64,000 bases of DNA from Pseudomonas sp. G.S.17 (GCF_038096165.1 NZ_CP151076.1:3407501-3471500), one strand, 5' to 3'; shown: positions 45,486 through 55,299, numbered from the stretch's first letter. Made by a program: numbers and translations. Notes: generated by a model from the sequence alone, not told the origin.

Positions 45486-45727
45486 TCATCCCACAGACTC
45501 AATGGTTGAGCTGAAAACTGCCAAACGGGCTAACCCATCGCTGACTAAACCGGACATTGGCAGCCGCTCTGCGGCTACGAGTCGTAGCTGATATCCAATA
45601 TGGCTGATCAACCGGTTTTTTTGGCAATGCGGGTCAGAATAGGGAACCATCTATCCCGTTCTACCATCCGAACAGAGAGCATCAATACAAATGCACGCCA
45701 GAACGTGCCCTAACCAAGGAGGCTCTC

Positions 45728-47398
45728 ATGGGTCAAAACCCAAAGGATGAACCACCGATCAATCCTCAGCACGTCAGTGAGGACGGCATTCCTGCTCCCA
45801 GCGGAGCAGCTAATCTGATCGATACCGACTATGTCATCGGTCAAGACAACATCAAAGGTGATTTTTCTTTCTCGCTCGATATCCATGGCAAAGTTTTTAT
45901 CATTTCGGCAGCGGCAATATTGCTGTTCGTCATTTTGACGTTAGCGCTTCAGAATGAAGTTGAACCCCTTTTCAGTTCGGTCCGCGACTGGCTGACCAGC
46001 CACCTTGCCTGGTTCTTCATGAGCGTGGCCAACGTATTTGTTGTGCTGTGCCTGGCGCTGATTGTGTCTCCGCTGGGTAAGGTCCGCCTCGGCGGCAGAG
46101 ATGCCAAACCAGACCACACTTACGTGGGCTGGTTTTCAATGCTTTTTGCTGCCGGCATGGGCATCGGTTTGATGTTCTATGGCGTTGCCGAACCTATGTC
46201 GCACTACGCAGCTTCAATGGGCGGTGTCACCCTTGACGCCAATGGAGCTCGCACCGACTGGGCACCGCTGGCAGGCGCTGCAGGCGATATGAAAATGTCC
46301 GCCGACCTGGCAATGGCCTCGACGATCTTCCACTGGGGACTGCACCCTTGGGCGATTTACGCGATTGTCGCCTTGTCCCTGGCGTTGTTTTCGTACAACA
46401 AGGGCCTACCACTCTCAATACGCTCGATTTTCTATCCATTACTGGGCGAACGTGTCTGGGGATGGCCAGGGCACATCATCGATATTCTCGCGGTTTTCGC
46501 CACGTTGTTCGGTTTGGCGACATCCTTGGGGATTGGCGCAGAACAGGCGGCCGCGGGGATTGAGTACTTATTCGGTATCAAGTCCACAAATCTAAGCAAA
46601 GTCTTGCTGATCATCGGTATCACCCTGATCGCACTCTGGTCGGTGCTGGCAGGGTTGGACAAGGGCGTGAAGATGCTGTCCCAGATCAACATGGGTTTGG
46701 CGCTGCTCTTGCTTTTGTTCATTATCGTAGTGGGCCCGACCCTGGCGATTTTTACTGGCTTCTTCAAGAATCTGGTGACCTACGCCGAGTATCTACCGGC
46801 ACTGTCCAACCCCTTCGGACGCACCGACACCGAATTTACCCAAGGCTGGACTGCCTTCTACTGGGCGTGGTGGATCAGTTGGTCGCCCTTTGTCGGGATG
46901 TTTATCGCCCGCGTCAGTCGCGGTCGAACCGTGCGAGAGTTTCTGGTCTCGGTATTGCTGGTGCCTACGCTGGTTTCGGTATTGTGGATGACAACGTTCG
47001 GTGGAACAGCGATTGATCAAGCCACTGTCCAGGGCTTTGTCGGGGTCAAGGATGCCGTCCTGGAGCTCAAACTGTTCGCGATGCTGGGGCACCTACCGCT
47101 CAAGGAAATCACCTCGTTCCTGGGAATTATCCTGGTCATTGTCTTCTTCATCACGTCCTCGGATTCCGGCTCCCTGGTGATCGACACTATTACAGCCGGT
47201 GGCAAAGTCGATGCACCTGTCCCACAGCGCGTGTTTTGGGCGGTCATTGAGGGTGTAATCGCTATCGCCCTGCTCCTCGGTGGTGGCCTGGTCGCGTTGC
47301 AGGCGATGGCGGTCTCAACCGGCCTGCCGTTCGCAATTGTATTGATGCTGGGCTGTATTTCGCTGGTCAAGGGCCTGATGTCTGAGCCCAGATCCTGA
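45728..47398 (+). CDS. BCCT-family transporter
   Basis: A 556-residue betaine/choline/carnitine-type transporter with 12 transmembrane helices and a polar N-terminal tail of about 50 residues. The signature GWFSMLFAAGMGIGLMFYGVAEP near residue 137 and WAWWISWSPFVGMFIARVSRGRT near residue 380 are the substrate-binding segments of the family. The long regulatory C-terminal tail of osmosensory BetT is lacking. AAGGAGG precedes the ATG. An intercistronic hairpin separates it from a mechanosensitive-channel gene downstream. Confidence 0.88.
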   Translation: MGQNPKDEPPINPQHVSEDGIPAPSGAANLIDTDYVIGQDNIKGDFSFSLDIHGKVFIISAAAILLFVILTLALQNEVEPLFSSVRDWLTSHLAWFFMSVANVFVVLCLALIVSPLGKVRLGGRDAKPDHTYVGWFSMLFAAGMGIGLMFYGVAEPMSHYAASMGGVTLDANGARTDWAPLAGAAGDMKMSADLAMASTIFHWGLHPWAIYAIVALSLALFSYNKGLPLSIRSIFYPLLGERVWGWPGHIIDILAVFATLFGLATSLGIGAEQAAAGIEYLFGIKSTNLSKVLLIIGITLIALWSVLAGLDKGVKMLSQINMGLALLLLLFIIVVGPTLAIFTGFFKNLVTYAEYLPALSNPFGRTDTEFTQGWTAFYWAWWISWSPFVGMFIARVSRGRTVREFLVSVLLVPTLVSVLWMTTFGGTAIDQATVQGFVGVKDAVLELKLFAMLGHLPLKEITSFLGIILVIVFFITSSDSGSLVIDTITAGGKVDAPVPQRVFWAVIEGVIAIALLLGGGLVALQAMAVSTGLPFAIVLMLGCISLVKGLMSEPRS

Positions 47399-47434
47399 TG
47401 AGCTGCTGAGCTACGAGAATCTGAATTTACTTTA

Positions 47435-47468
47435 CCTGCGAGGCGTACCGCTGTTACGCCCTCGCAGG
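47435..47468 (+). promoter_or_regulatory. Intercistronic hairpin between BCCT and MscS genes
   Basis: CCTGCGAGGCGTA (47435-47447) pairs with TACGCCCTCGCAGG (47455-47468) over about 13 bases with one extra base, giving a stem with a 7-nt loop 36 bp after the transporter stop. It would attenuate or end the transcript before the channel gene. Confidence 0.55.
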
Positions 47469-47485
47469 ATTCTACTGAGGACGGC

Positions 47486-48598
47486 ATGGTTCAACAAACT
47501 ATCGATTTTTTTATACACTACCAGCTCTTAGGCATTGCACTTGCCAACTGGGCGTTAGCTATTCTAGCTGCAACGATAAGCTTCCTGTGCGCCAGGACTG
47601 TCATCGGTTTTTTCCTCACCAAACTCCAGGCGAAACCATCACAACCCAACGCCCCCATCAGTCATATCACGATTGAAGTGCTTTCAGGCACCAGTAACAC
47701 CCTGTTGCTACTTGCATCGATACTGATAGGCATCGGCGTACTTGACTTGCCTGAGCGTTGGTTGGCCAGAGTCGGCAGCCTTTGGTTTGTTGTCGCGGCG
47801 CTGCAGGTTGGCCTGTGGGCGAATCGGGCTATTGCACTCGCGCTATCCCGGTACTTCCGACGTCACGGGTCCAGTGAAACTTTCCAAGGCAGTGCGCTGG
47901 CGACGTTGAGTGTGTGGGGAGCGAAAGTATTGTTATGGGTCATCGTCGTGATGTCCATGCTTTCAAACGTGGGTGTAAACATTACTGCCTTCGTCGCCAG
48001 TCTTGGTGTCGGCGGCATTGCCATTGCGCTGGCTGTCCAGAATATACTGGCCGATGTTTTCGCTTCACTGTCTATTGCTGTAGACAAGCCCTTTGAGATT
48101 GGGGATTTCATTGTTGTCGGTTCGCTGTCAGGTACCGTAGAACATGTGGGCCTGAAGACAACCCGGATACGTAGTCTGGGTGGCGAACAGATCGTGATGG
48201 CAAACGCAGAAATGATCGGCAGTACGATACAAAACTACAAGCGACTTCAAGAGCGTCGTATTGTATTTGAAATCGCGCTCACCTATGCCTGCTCCCCTCA
48301 ACAAGCCAGAGAAGTTCCAAAACTTATCGAGAATATCGTCGGGGATCAAAATAAAGCCAGATTTGATCGCTCCCATTTACGGACCTTTGGTAATAGCGCG
48401 CTAGAGTTCGAAACTGTCTACATCGTGCTGGATCCAAGTTACAACGTTTACATGGATGTTCAGCAGGAAATCAACCTTGGGATACTGGAGGCTTTCACTA
48501 AGCTGGGCGTCAGTTTCGCCCATCCTTCCCGCACGATCCATGTAGCCTCAGTACCTAATGACAGCGCTCTCGCTACCCTTACCAACCACGCCATTTAA
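47486..48598 (+). CDS. MscS-family mechanosensitive channel
   Basis: A 370-residue channel with transmembrane helices at about 12-35, 58-80, 95-112, 138-160 and the pore helix. The pore and beta-domain signature ASLGVGGIAIALAVQNILADVFASLSI near residue 170 is characteristic of MscS, and PFEIGDFIVVG follows. Longer than E. coli MscS, with extra N-terminal helices, so it belongs to the mid-size YbdG/YnaI-like group. TGAGGAC precedes the ATG. Release of osmolytes on hypo-osmotic shock is the general role, and the neighbour takes up osmolytes. Confidence 0.85.
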   Translation: MVQQTIDFFIHYQLLGIALANWALAILAATISFLCARTVIGFFLTKLQAKPSQPNAPISHITIEVLSGTSNTLLLLASILIGIGVLDLPERWLARVGSLWFVVAALQVGLWANRAIALALSRYFRRHGSSETFQGSALATLSVWGAKVLLWVIVVMSMLSNVGVNITAFVASLGVGGIAIALAVQNILADVFASLSIAVDKPFEIGDFIVVGSLSGTVEHVGLKTTRIRSLGGEQIVMANAEMIGSTIQNYKRLQERRIVFEIALTYACSPQQAREVPKLIENIVGDQNKARFDRSHLRTFGNSALEFETVYIVLDPSYNVYMDVQQEINLGILEAFTKLGVSFAHPSRTIHVASVPNDSALATLTNHAI

Positions 48599-48709
48599 AC
48601 GAAGGCACGGGTTGCAATGTTTCCATTTTCTTTCGAAAACCAACCCTATTAACGTTATAGGAGACCTTGGATCTTTGTGGAAAAACGTCTGATTGATCAA
48701 AGCAACAGA

Positions 48710-49435
48710 TCAATCCCAAAACGCCCCGATGGGAGTGGATGGACAATAGTTATTGGCTATTTGCGCCTGCAGTAACTCAGCAGTAGCGAGGGCGTCGGTT
48801 AGCGCGTGGTGGGCGTGGTAGTTCGGGAGGTTGTAGCGTGCGCGGCTGTCAGCCAGCCTTATCGAACGCTGAGGACGGAGCAGAAGCCGGTCGAGCCATC
48901 CCGGTTTCTGTCGATGCATTCGTGCTTCCAGTTGCATTGTATCAATGACCGGAAATTGCAGCCCTTCTCCTAGATAATGGCGAAATGCCTGATCAAGAAA
49001 GCCTCGCTCAATATTTCGGTAATGTACGACCATCACTTTTCCTGCCATGGCGCCCAACAGAGCCTCCACAATCTCAGTCAGTGGGGGGGCATGCAAAATA
49101 TCGCTATGGGTGATGTGGTGGAAGGTGATCGATTGTCCGTTCAGCTCTGATGGCGGCTTTATCACCCAATACAATGCCTGACCACAACGTACCCGTTGCA
49201 AGGTGAAAGGTATCAGGCCGATGCTGACAATGCTGTGGGCCTGGGCGTTGAGGCCGGTAGTTTCCACATCCATCGCAAGCAGTTGCACTTGCTCTATGGG
49301 TGTCTGCGCGGCAACGGTTCCAGCTTCATAGAATGTGTGCAGGCAAGGATGGATGGCGTTCTTCGCCAATACCTGAAACCTGGCCGCCCAGTCCAGCGCT
49401 TCAGGTTTGCGAGCAGATCTGCTACCCCTCATCAC
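48710..49435 (-). CDS. 3'-5' exonuclease (DEDDh, DnaQ-like)
   Basis: A 241-residue exonuclease of the DnaQ fold. Exo I is AMDVETTGLNA (Asp56, Glu58), Exo II is near MVVHYRNIERGFLDQ with an Asp, and Exo III is HHALTDALATAELL with the His and Asp. About 45 residues precede the core. The ATG overlaps the stop of the CBS/DUF294 gene by four bases, so the two are translationally coupled. This pair recurs in pseudomonads and is thought to belong to a signalling or nucleotide-metabolism unit; the substrate is unknown. Confidence 0.85.
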   Translation of the reverse strand: MMRGSRSARKPEALDWAARFQVLAKNAIHPCLHTFYEAGTVAAQTPIEQVQLLAMDVETTGLNAQAHSIVSIGLIPFTLQRVRCGQALYWVIKPPSELNGQSITFHHITHSDILHAPPLTEIVEALLGAMAGKVMVVHYRNIERGFLDQAFRHYLGEGLQFPVIDTMQLEARMHRQKPGWLDRLLLRPQRSIRLADSRARYNLPNYHAHHALTDALATAELLQAQIANNYCPSTPIGAFWD

Positions 49436-51309
49436 GACTGACGCCTTTTGCCCGGATAGCGAAACCGTAGAAAGTTCTGCGCATTGCTCAAAACCTTGAA
49501 CGCCTCTTTAAGATTGTGCCGTTCACTGGTGGAAAAGCGCTCTGGCTCAATGTAGTTATCCGGCGTCGCACCTTGCTCGAGCGCGTCTGCCTGATGCCGG
49601 ATGCGGACCATGGACAAAAACTCCAATGCATATCGCAGATGCTCCACCGCATCGGGCTGTATGAGCTGGGTGGCACTGATCGCATCGAGACGATCAAAGG
49701 AGTTCTGCGCCGTGCTTGCGCAGGCCAGAGCGTGTATGCGGATGAGGTCGGTTAGCGGGGCCGTACCCCTGCTCTTCAAATTGATAATTCTCTTCTGCTG
49801 GCCGTCTGTTTCTACTACAAACGTACGAAAGAACCCCAAGGGCGGGGTGCGGTTTAGCGCGATTCGGGCCATAGCGTTAAGAAATACGGGATGAGTCCTG
49901 GATTTCTCCGCGCACAACGTCTTGAGCTCCTGGACCAATTCAAGCTGGCCATACACGCCGTCCAGATCGAAAAAAATACTGCTGTTAAGTAGCGTCGCGG
50001 CATTCGGCGTTTCGATCCACTGATCAAAGTAGGCACACCACACTCGCAGCGGCTGCCGCCATTGATCATTGGTCGCCATGACTCCACCCTTGCAATAGCT
50101 ATATCCGCAAGCTGCCAGGCCATCACTGACGAATGTGGCCAGGCTTTGGAAGTAGCTGTCATGCAGAGCGGGATCGAACCCATCATCCAGGACCAAGGCG
50201 TTGTCTTGGTCGGTCACCAGCAACTGTTCATCCCGGGCCATAGAGCCCAGCACCATGAAGCAATAAGGCACTGGCGGCGGGCCCAGTTCTTTCTCCGCCA
50301 GTTCGATCAGGCGCTGGGTAAAGGCCCGGCCGATACCTGAAATCGCACTGCCGATCATGCGCGCTGTTGCGCCCTCACGGACCATGCGAATGTAGGTTCC
50401 GCGAAGTTCTCGTAGCAATGAGCGCAGCCCTGCGACTGACGTCTGATTGGATATTCGGTTGACCAGGTACAGGCTGCTCTGGGACTCGTACCGGATGATA
50501 TCCGACAGATTGATCAGCCCTAGAGTACTGCCGTTGTAGACGACTGGCAGGTGATGAATATTACGCCTCAGCATGACCAACATGGCCTCGAACACCGAGT
50601 CATCGGCCTGTATTGCTACGGGGTCGGGGGACATGATTTCGCTGATGGATGTAGAGACATCGCTTCGCCCCACAGCAACCACGCGGGTGCGCAAATCCCT
50701 GTCAGTCACGATCCCGACCATCTTCGCCGCTTCACCCTCCACTGGAGCCATGACCACGACACAAGCAACGCTTTGTTCGGTCATGACTTTCGCGGCTTCA
50801 TGCACCGAAGTATCGGATGTCACCCAAACCAAAGCACGTGATATCAAGGCCCTGCATTTAAGTTGGGTCAGCTCACTCGCTCGGCCCTGTGCCTCGACTG
50901 CAGACTTGAGCCTGGAGTGACCTTCAGCCTCGACAAAGTCGGCAAAGGCATCGTGCAGAGAGCACATTTGGGCGAACACATCCGCGGGGATGAAGTAGAT
51001 CAGGCTGTCTTCCAGGGCTCGAGCGGGAAACCGAACTTTGTTGCTACGCAGCAAGCCGGCCTGCCCGAAGATATCGCCCTCAACGAGCCGGTTGTAGAGC
51101 TCACCATTTCGGCGATAAACCTCCACTGCCCCACTGCGCACGTAGTGCAGGTCCTGAATAACTGCACCCGCCTCAAGAATATCGCTACCGGCCTTGAAAT
51201 AGCTGACTTCTACGCGCTGGGCTATGGCATCCAGCGATGCCTGCGGCAGCGTATCGAAAGGTGCAAAGCGTTGAAGGTGGTCGCGAATCTCCAGTAACTC
51301 GATTTGCAT
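49432..51309 (-). CDS. Cyclic-nucleotide-binding/CBS/DUF294 nucleotidyltransferase-like protein
   Basis: A 625-residue multidomain protein. Order: cyclic-nucleotide-binding-like domain (about 15-130, with VRSGAVEVYRRNGELYNRLVEGDIFGQ), two CBS motifs (about 160-285, SDVSTSISEIMSPDPVAIQADDSVFEAM), DUF294 putative nucleotidyltransferase domain (about 330-470, with GSMARDEQLLVTDQDNALVLDD) and DUF294 C-terminal domain. The GS...D-x-D pattern of the DUF294 core is visible, as in PII-uridylyltransferase-like enzymes. GAGG precedes the ATG. It is the first gene of a two-gene unit with the exonuclease. Confidence 0.85.
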   Translation of the reverse strand: MQIELLEIRDHLQRFAPFDTLPQASLDAIAQRVEVSYFKAGSDILEAGAVIQDLHYVRSGAVEVYRRNGELYNRLVEGDIFGQAGLLRSNKVRFPARALEDSLIYFIPADVFAQMCSLHDAFADFVEAEGHSRLKSAVEAQGRASELTQLKCRALISRALVWVTSDTSVHEAAKVMTEQSVACVVVMAPVEGEAAKMVGIVTDRDLRTRVVAVGRSDVSTSISEIMSPDPVAIQADDSVFEAMLVMLRRNIHHLPVVYNGSTLGLINLSDIIRYESQSSLYLVNRISNQTSVAGLRSLLRELRGTYIRMVREGATARMIGSAISGIGRAFTQRLIELAEKELGPPPVPYCFMVLGSMARDEQLLVTDQDNALVLDDGFDPALHDSYFQSLATFVSDGLAACGYSYCKGGVMATNDQWRQPLRVWCAYFDQWIETPNAATLLNSSIFFDLDGVYGQLELVQELKTLCAEKSRTHPVFLNAMARIALNRTPPLGFFRTFVVETDGQQKRIINLKSRGTAPLTDLIRIHALACASTAQNSFDRLDAISATQLIQPDAVEHLRYALEFLSMVRIRHQADALEQGATPDNYIEPERFSTSERHNLKEAFKVLSNAQNFLRFRYPGKRRQS

Positions 51310-51547
51310 GAAACCTCAGAATTGATGAGCAAGGGGGATGAACGGGCTGAGTGCCTGCGCCAAGGGGACACCGGAGCTCCACCAAATCACATGTCAGCGT
51401 GATGTTCAACCCGCCGATGCTGGTGTAAAGAGGCCAGCGTCAGGAAGCAGTGTTAGTGCTGATTTCCTACTTATCCGGCATCGCGTCGCCTCCCGATAGA
51501 CGTTTTGTGTAGTATGTGCCGCTGGGTGTCACCGCAAAATGCGGCAA

Positions 51548-51598
51548 GGCAGGTTTAACTTAGCGCAGGTCGGGCCGCCGCGCGGGGTTATTGCGCCT
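51548..51598 (+). promoter_or_regulatory. Candidate cation riboswitch in the nhaA leader (copy 2)
   Basis: The leader contains CAGGTTTAA (51550-51558) and, 18 bases after its first base, GGTCGGGCCGCC (51568-51579) enclosed by the stem GCGC/GCGC. It ends with TTGCGCC just before the ATG at 51599, which has no ordinary ribosome site. The block and spacing match the leader of the other nhaA (35903-35962) with compensating stem changes. Confidence 0.6.
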
Positions 51599-52825
51599 AT
51601 GAACCTGGATCCTTCGCGCCTTGAAAAAGGCCAAAATCATCGTGCATCACCCGCCACACTGGCTTTTCTCTATCGGTTTTTCGCAGCTGAATCCGCTGGT
51701 GGTTTGATCTTGATGGCGGCTGCTTTGGCAGCTCTCGTCGTAGCTAATTCCCCTTGGTCTGAAACTTACTTTTCGACTCTGCATATTAAAATTTTCGGTC
51801 TCTCGATTGAACATTGGGTCAACGATGGGTTGATGGCGATTTTTTTCATGCTGGTTGGGTTGGAGATCAAGCGCGAAATGCTGGTGGGCCAGCTATCGAG
51901 CTGGAGCCAGCGCGCGCTTCCTGGCTTCGCTGCGCTGGGTGGCATGCTGATCCCTGCCATGATCTACATCGCAGTCAATTGGGGAAACAGTGAAACTCTT
52001 GGCGGCTGGGCAATTCCCGCAGCCACCGATATTGCCTTTGCCCTAGGCGTACTGTCGCTGCTCGGAAAGCGTGTGCCGATCTCCTTGAAAATCTTCCTGT
52101 CCGCCTTAGCGATTCTTGATGACCTTGGGGCAGTGCTCATCATCGCGTTGTTCTATACCAGTGGTTTATCAGTCAGCATGTTATTGGCATCGCTGGCCGT
52201 TATCGCTTTTCTGGTTGTGCTCAACCGTTGTGGGGTGAGAAGGCTTTGGCCTTACCTCGTGGCCGGCGGGCTACTCTGGTTCTTCATGCTCCAGTCCGGC
52301 ATCCATGCGACCCTGGCCGGTGTCATTCTTGCGCTATGCATTCCGCTAGGTGATTCGAACAACGATCGAAAATCTCCGCTTCTCTACCTAGAGGAAAAGC
52401 TGCATCCGTGGGTCGCTTTCGCCGTTGTGCCTGTCTTTGGTTTTGCCAATGCGGGGGTATCTCTTGCGGGCATTTCGCCAGGTAACCTGGTCGATCCTGT
52501 ACCGCTGGGCGTGGCTCTCGGGCTATTGCTGGGTAAGCAACTGGGGGTGTTTGGCTTCGCGGCGCTGATCATTCGTTCAGGTCTGGCAAAACTGCCGGAG
52601 GGCTGCGGTTGGTTCCAGCTGTATGGCATCGCACTCCTGTGCGGCATTGGCTTCACGATGAGCCTGTTTATCGGCGCTTTGGCCTTCGCAGGTCATCCGC
52701 TTCTGGTCGACGAGGTAAAGGTTGGCGTATTGCTGGGCTCCATCCTTTCCGCCGTTCTAGGAGTTGTCGTTCTTCTAAGCGTTAGACCTGCTGAGGACCT
52801 AAAGTTGGACCCGGATCCGAAATGA
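51599..52825 (+). CDS. nhaA: Na+/H+ antiporter NhaA (copy 2)
   Basis: A 408-residue NhaA close to the E. coli length. The Asp pair is in [20 protein letters not shown], and [25 protein letters not shown], given as [14 protein letters not shown], is the conserved helix. [13 protein letters not shown] and [13 protein letters not shown] also match. The ATG at 51599 directly follows the conserved leader; the frame is open to 51539, but the leader would then be coding. It is not a recent duplicate of copy 1, since only family motifs are shared. It is divergent from the CBS/DUF294 operon. Confidence 0.92.
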   Translation: MNLDPSRLEKGQNHRASPATLAFLYRFFAAESAGGLILMAAALAALVVANSPWSETYFSTLHIKIFGLSIEHWVNDGLMAIFFMLVGLEIKREMLVGQLSSWSQRALPGFAALGGMLIPAMIYIAVNWGNSETLGGWAIPAATDIAFALGVLSLLGKRVPISLKIFLSALAILDDLGAVLIIALFYTSGLSVSMLLASLAVIAFLVVLNRCGVRRLWPYLVAGGLLWFFMLQSGIHATLAGVILALCIPLGDSNNDRKSPLLYLEEKLHPWVAFAVVPVFGFANAGVSLAGISPGNLVDPVPLGVALGLLLGKQLGVFGFAALIIRSGLAKLPEGCGWFQLYGIALLCGIGFTMSLFIGALAFAGHPLLVDEVKVGVLLGSILSAVLGVVVLLSVRPAEDLKLDPDPK

Positions 52826-53314
52826 CCAGGTAATCCCGAACCCGATCTGCTCGATAAGTCAGTGATCGGCGCGGGTGACTGAGAGTTCAAGCGACCAAAA
52901 TTTTCCAGCTGCTGGATCATGTCGTCGTGGCCGCCAGGGTGGCCGACGACGATGTGTAGGCAGACTTTCTCCAGGAGGAGCCGGTCCTGCTGCGGGTTGT
53001 CGACGGTCGAGGGATCCAAGGCTAAGGCGATCGCAGTGGCCAACTCTCCTAAATCCGAAACGGTGCATTGCGCAGGGCGTTCAGTTGCCGGGCGAAGGCC
53101 AAATTTCTACCATCAATTCGATACACAGGTGAGCCTATCACGTGAAATCTGAGTTCGACGCCTGTGCGGCGATTCAAGATTTCAATCTCATGCGCGTACT
53201 TTTCCGCCGTGAAGACCACATCCGACTTTTTCAACAGAATCGGCCTGGAGCGGACGTTCGCGGGTGGCTGCTACAACCCAATATAGAGGGCGCATTAGTC
53301 AGGGGCGAAGCGTT
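52826..53314. other. Gene-poor region
   Basis: No confident gene. Minus-strand codons around 52,870-53,043 (a stretch with DNPQQDRLLLEKVCLHIVVGHPGGHDD) and 53,049-53,234 (61 codons opening with TTG) look protein-like, but have no ribosome site and no recognised family. They may be fragments of one old gene. No mobile element or terminator is clear. Confidence 0.35.
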
Positions 53315-54190
53315 CTATCCTCTCAGAACAAGAGACATGTCTGGGTATCTACCACACATAAAGTCGACGAATGCGCGAACCTTTGGAGCCGTAAGGCGCC
53401 TGGACGTATGCAAGACCCAAAGCGCTGGTTCAACACCTGACACCGTGCCCCACTGAACCAAATCACCACGGGCAAGCGGGTCCCATGCAATGGACTGTGG
53501 AATGAGGGCTGCACCGCCACCGGCTATGGCCGCATCGCGGACCATTAGCAATGAAGAGAAGCGCATTTTCGGGATCGGCTCCAGGACCAACTGCCCGCCA
53601 TCGAGACTCCAGTGGGTGGGCTGGAACGTTGAGGTCACGATGGCCGGAACGGGTCTGATTGCGCCGGGCATCGGCCTGGGTATTTCAGGCGCCGCCACAA
53701 CTATCAGCCGGTCCTTGGCGAAGCACCGTCCGACCAGGCTGCTATCCGGGCTCGGATTGATTCGAATGGCGACGTCAAATTGCTCCTCGACTAGGTCGAC
53801 CATGCGATCTTCCGCCACGACCTCAATCAAGACTTCCGGATAGATCGCACAGAACTCGGCGCCAATACGCCCCATCGCGAGCTGCGAGAACAGAATCGGG
53901 GCAGCGACTCGCAAACGTCCGCGAGGCGCTGATACGCCTTCACCTGCTGCCGTCAAGGCTTCGCTCACTTCACTCAGCGGCCCTTCAGTGCGAGACATCA
54001 GCGCCTCACCAGCGTCGGTGAGTTTCAGACCACGCGCGCTGCGCTCAATCAGCCTTACGCCCAGTTGTTCTTCAAGATCGGCGATTCGGCGCGACAAGGT
54101 GGCTTTGGAAATACCGCTCGCACGGCTTGCCTTTCCCAGCCCCGAATGGGTGGCGACGAGAATGAAATCGATCAGCGCGTTCAGGTTCAT
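53315..54190 (-). CDS. LysR-family transcriptional regulator
   Basis: A 291-residue regulator. The N-terminal helix-turn-helix is GLGKASRASGISKATLSRRIADLEEQLGVRLIERSARG, with the recognition part ISKATLSRRIADLE at about residues 26-39. The effector-binding domain (about 90-290) is complete and ends near LVLRG. It belongs to the CrgA/DsdC-like branch, which keeps the four-residue ADLE-QLG pattern. It is divergent from an NmrA-family gene, a usual regulator-target arrangement. Confidence 0.85.
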   Translation of the reverse strand: MNLNALIDFILVATHSGLGKASRASGISKATLSRRIADLEEQLGVRLIERSARGLKLTDAGEALMSRTEGPLSEVSEALTAAGEGVSAPRGRLRVAAPILFSQLAMGRIGAEFCAIYPEVLIEVVAEDRMVDLVEEQFDVAIRINPSPDSSLVGRCFAKDRLIVVAAPEIPRPMPGAIRPVPAIVTSTFQPTHWSLDGGQLVLEPIPKMRFSSLLMVRDAAIAGGGAALIPQSIAWDPLARGDLVQWGTVSGVEPALWVLHTSRRLTAPKVRAFVDFMCGRYPDMSLVLRG

Positions 54191-54429
54191 GGTGTTCCAT
54201 ATTTGAAACGAGGTGTCTTCATATTGTGATCTTCGTTTTGTAAGTGCAACGGATTACTTTCTCGTCATCGGAACCAGCGGCACGCTTCAGTCGAGGATCG
54301 GCGTGATAGTTGGCTTCGCTGATATCCCCAATGCAATCGAACGCAATCGCACGGTTTCAGGCACTGGCAAGGTCGGTGCGGGCTCCACTCTCTGATCCAC
54401 CCCCCTATATTCAACGCAGGATTTATAAA

Positions 54430-55299
54430 ATGAGCATTCTGGTTATTGGTTCCACGGGCACTATTGGCTCACTCGTCACTCAAGGCCTTGCTGATGCGGG
54501 CGCCGAGGTTAAAGCCCTTGTGCGCCAAGCGGGCAAGCGGGAACTCCCGGCAAACGTCACCGAAGTTGTTGCAGACCTAACTGACGTCGCTTCGATGCGC
54601 GTTGCGCTCTCGTCGGTGCGCACCCTGTTCTTGCTCAATGCCGTGACGCCCGACGAGGTAACCCAGGCCCTTATCACGTTAAACCTTGCTCGCGAGGCGG
54701 GTATCGAGCGCTTCGTTTATCTTTCGGTGATTCATGCCGACAAGTTCACCAATGTCCCGCACTTCACTGGCAAGCATACCGTTGAACGCATGATCGAGAG
54801 CCTCGACATTCCTGCAACGGTTCTGCGTCCGGCTTACTTCATGCAAAACGACCGCATGGTCCAACAGACGATTCAGAACTACTCGGTATACCCAATGCCC
54901 ATCGGTTCGGCGGGCGTGTCGATGATTGATGCGCGCGACATCGCAGATGTCGCCGTTGCAGAATTACTGCGACGCGACGAGGCATCCACTGCGCTGGAAG
55001 GTGTAACGCTGGATTTGGTTGGGCCGCAACCACTCACCGGCGCGTCCGTGGCGAAGACCTGGAGTGCAGCTCTGGGCCGCGAGATTGCCTACGGGAGTGA
55101 TGACCTGGCCGCTTTCGAAGGACAGCTGGCTTCGTATGGTCCCACCTGGCTGGCTTATGACATGCGCCTGATGATGGCGGGTATCCAGACCTTCGGCATG
55201 CAATCAACTGAAGGAACGGTGGAAAAGCTTCAGACCATCATTGGACACCCGCTGCGCACCTACGAAGACTTCGTGCGCGAGGCCGTTGCCGAGGTTTAA
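54430..55299 (+). CDS. NmrA-family NAD(P)-binding protein
   Basis: A 289-residue atypical SDR. The Rossmann motif VIGSTGTIGSLVTQGLADAG is at residues 5-24 and ALVRQAGKRELP follows. YFMQNDRMVQQTI near residue 139 and VSMIDARDIADVAVAELL near residue 169 are typical of NmrA-like proteins, which either bind NADP as sensors or reduce quinones (the NQO-like group). The catalytic Tyr-x-x-x-Lys of classic SDRs is not evident. AGGA lies eight bases before the ATG. It is divergent from the LysR gene and may be its target. Confidence 0.82.
   Translation: MSILVIGSTGTIGSLVTQGLADAGAEVKALVRQAGKRELPANVTEVVADLTDVASMRVALSSVRTLFLLNAVTPDEVTQALITLNLAREAGIERFVYLSVIHADKFTNVPHFTGKHTVERMIESLDIPATVLRPAYFMQNDRMVQQTIQNYSVYPMPIGSAGVSMIDARDIADVAVAELLRRDEASTALEGVTLDLVGPQPLTGASVAKTWSAALGREIAYGSDDLAAFEGQLASYGPTWLAYDMRLMMAGIQTFGMQSTEGTVEKLQTIIGHPLRTYEDFVREAVAEV

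Noticed and set aside
53049-53234. Minus-strand 61-codon ORF starting with TTG
   Set aside because: Protein-like composition but no ribosome site or family; kept only as a note in the gene-poor region.
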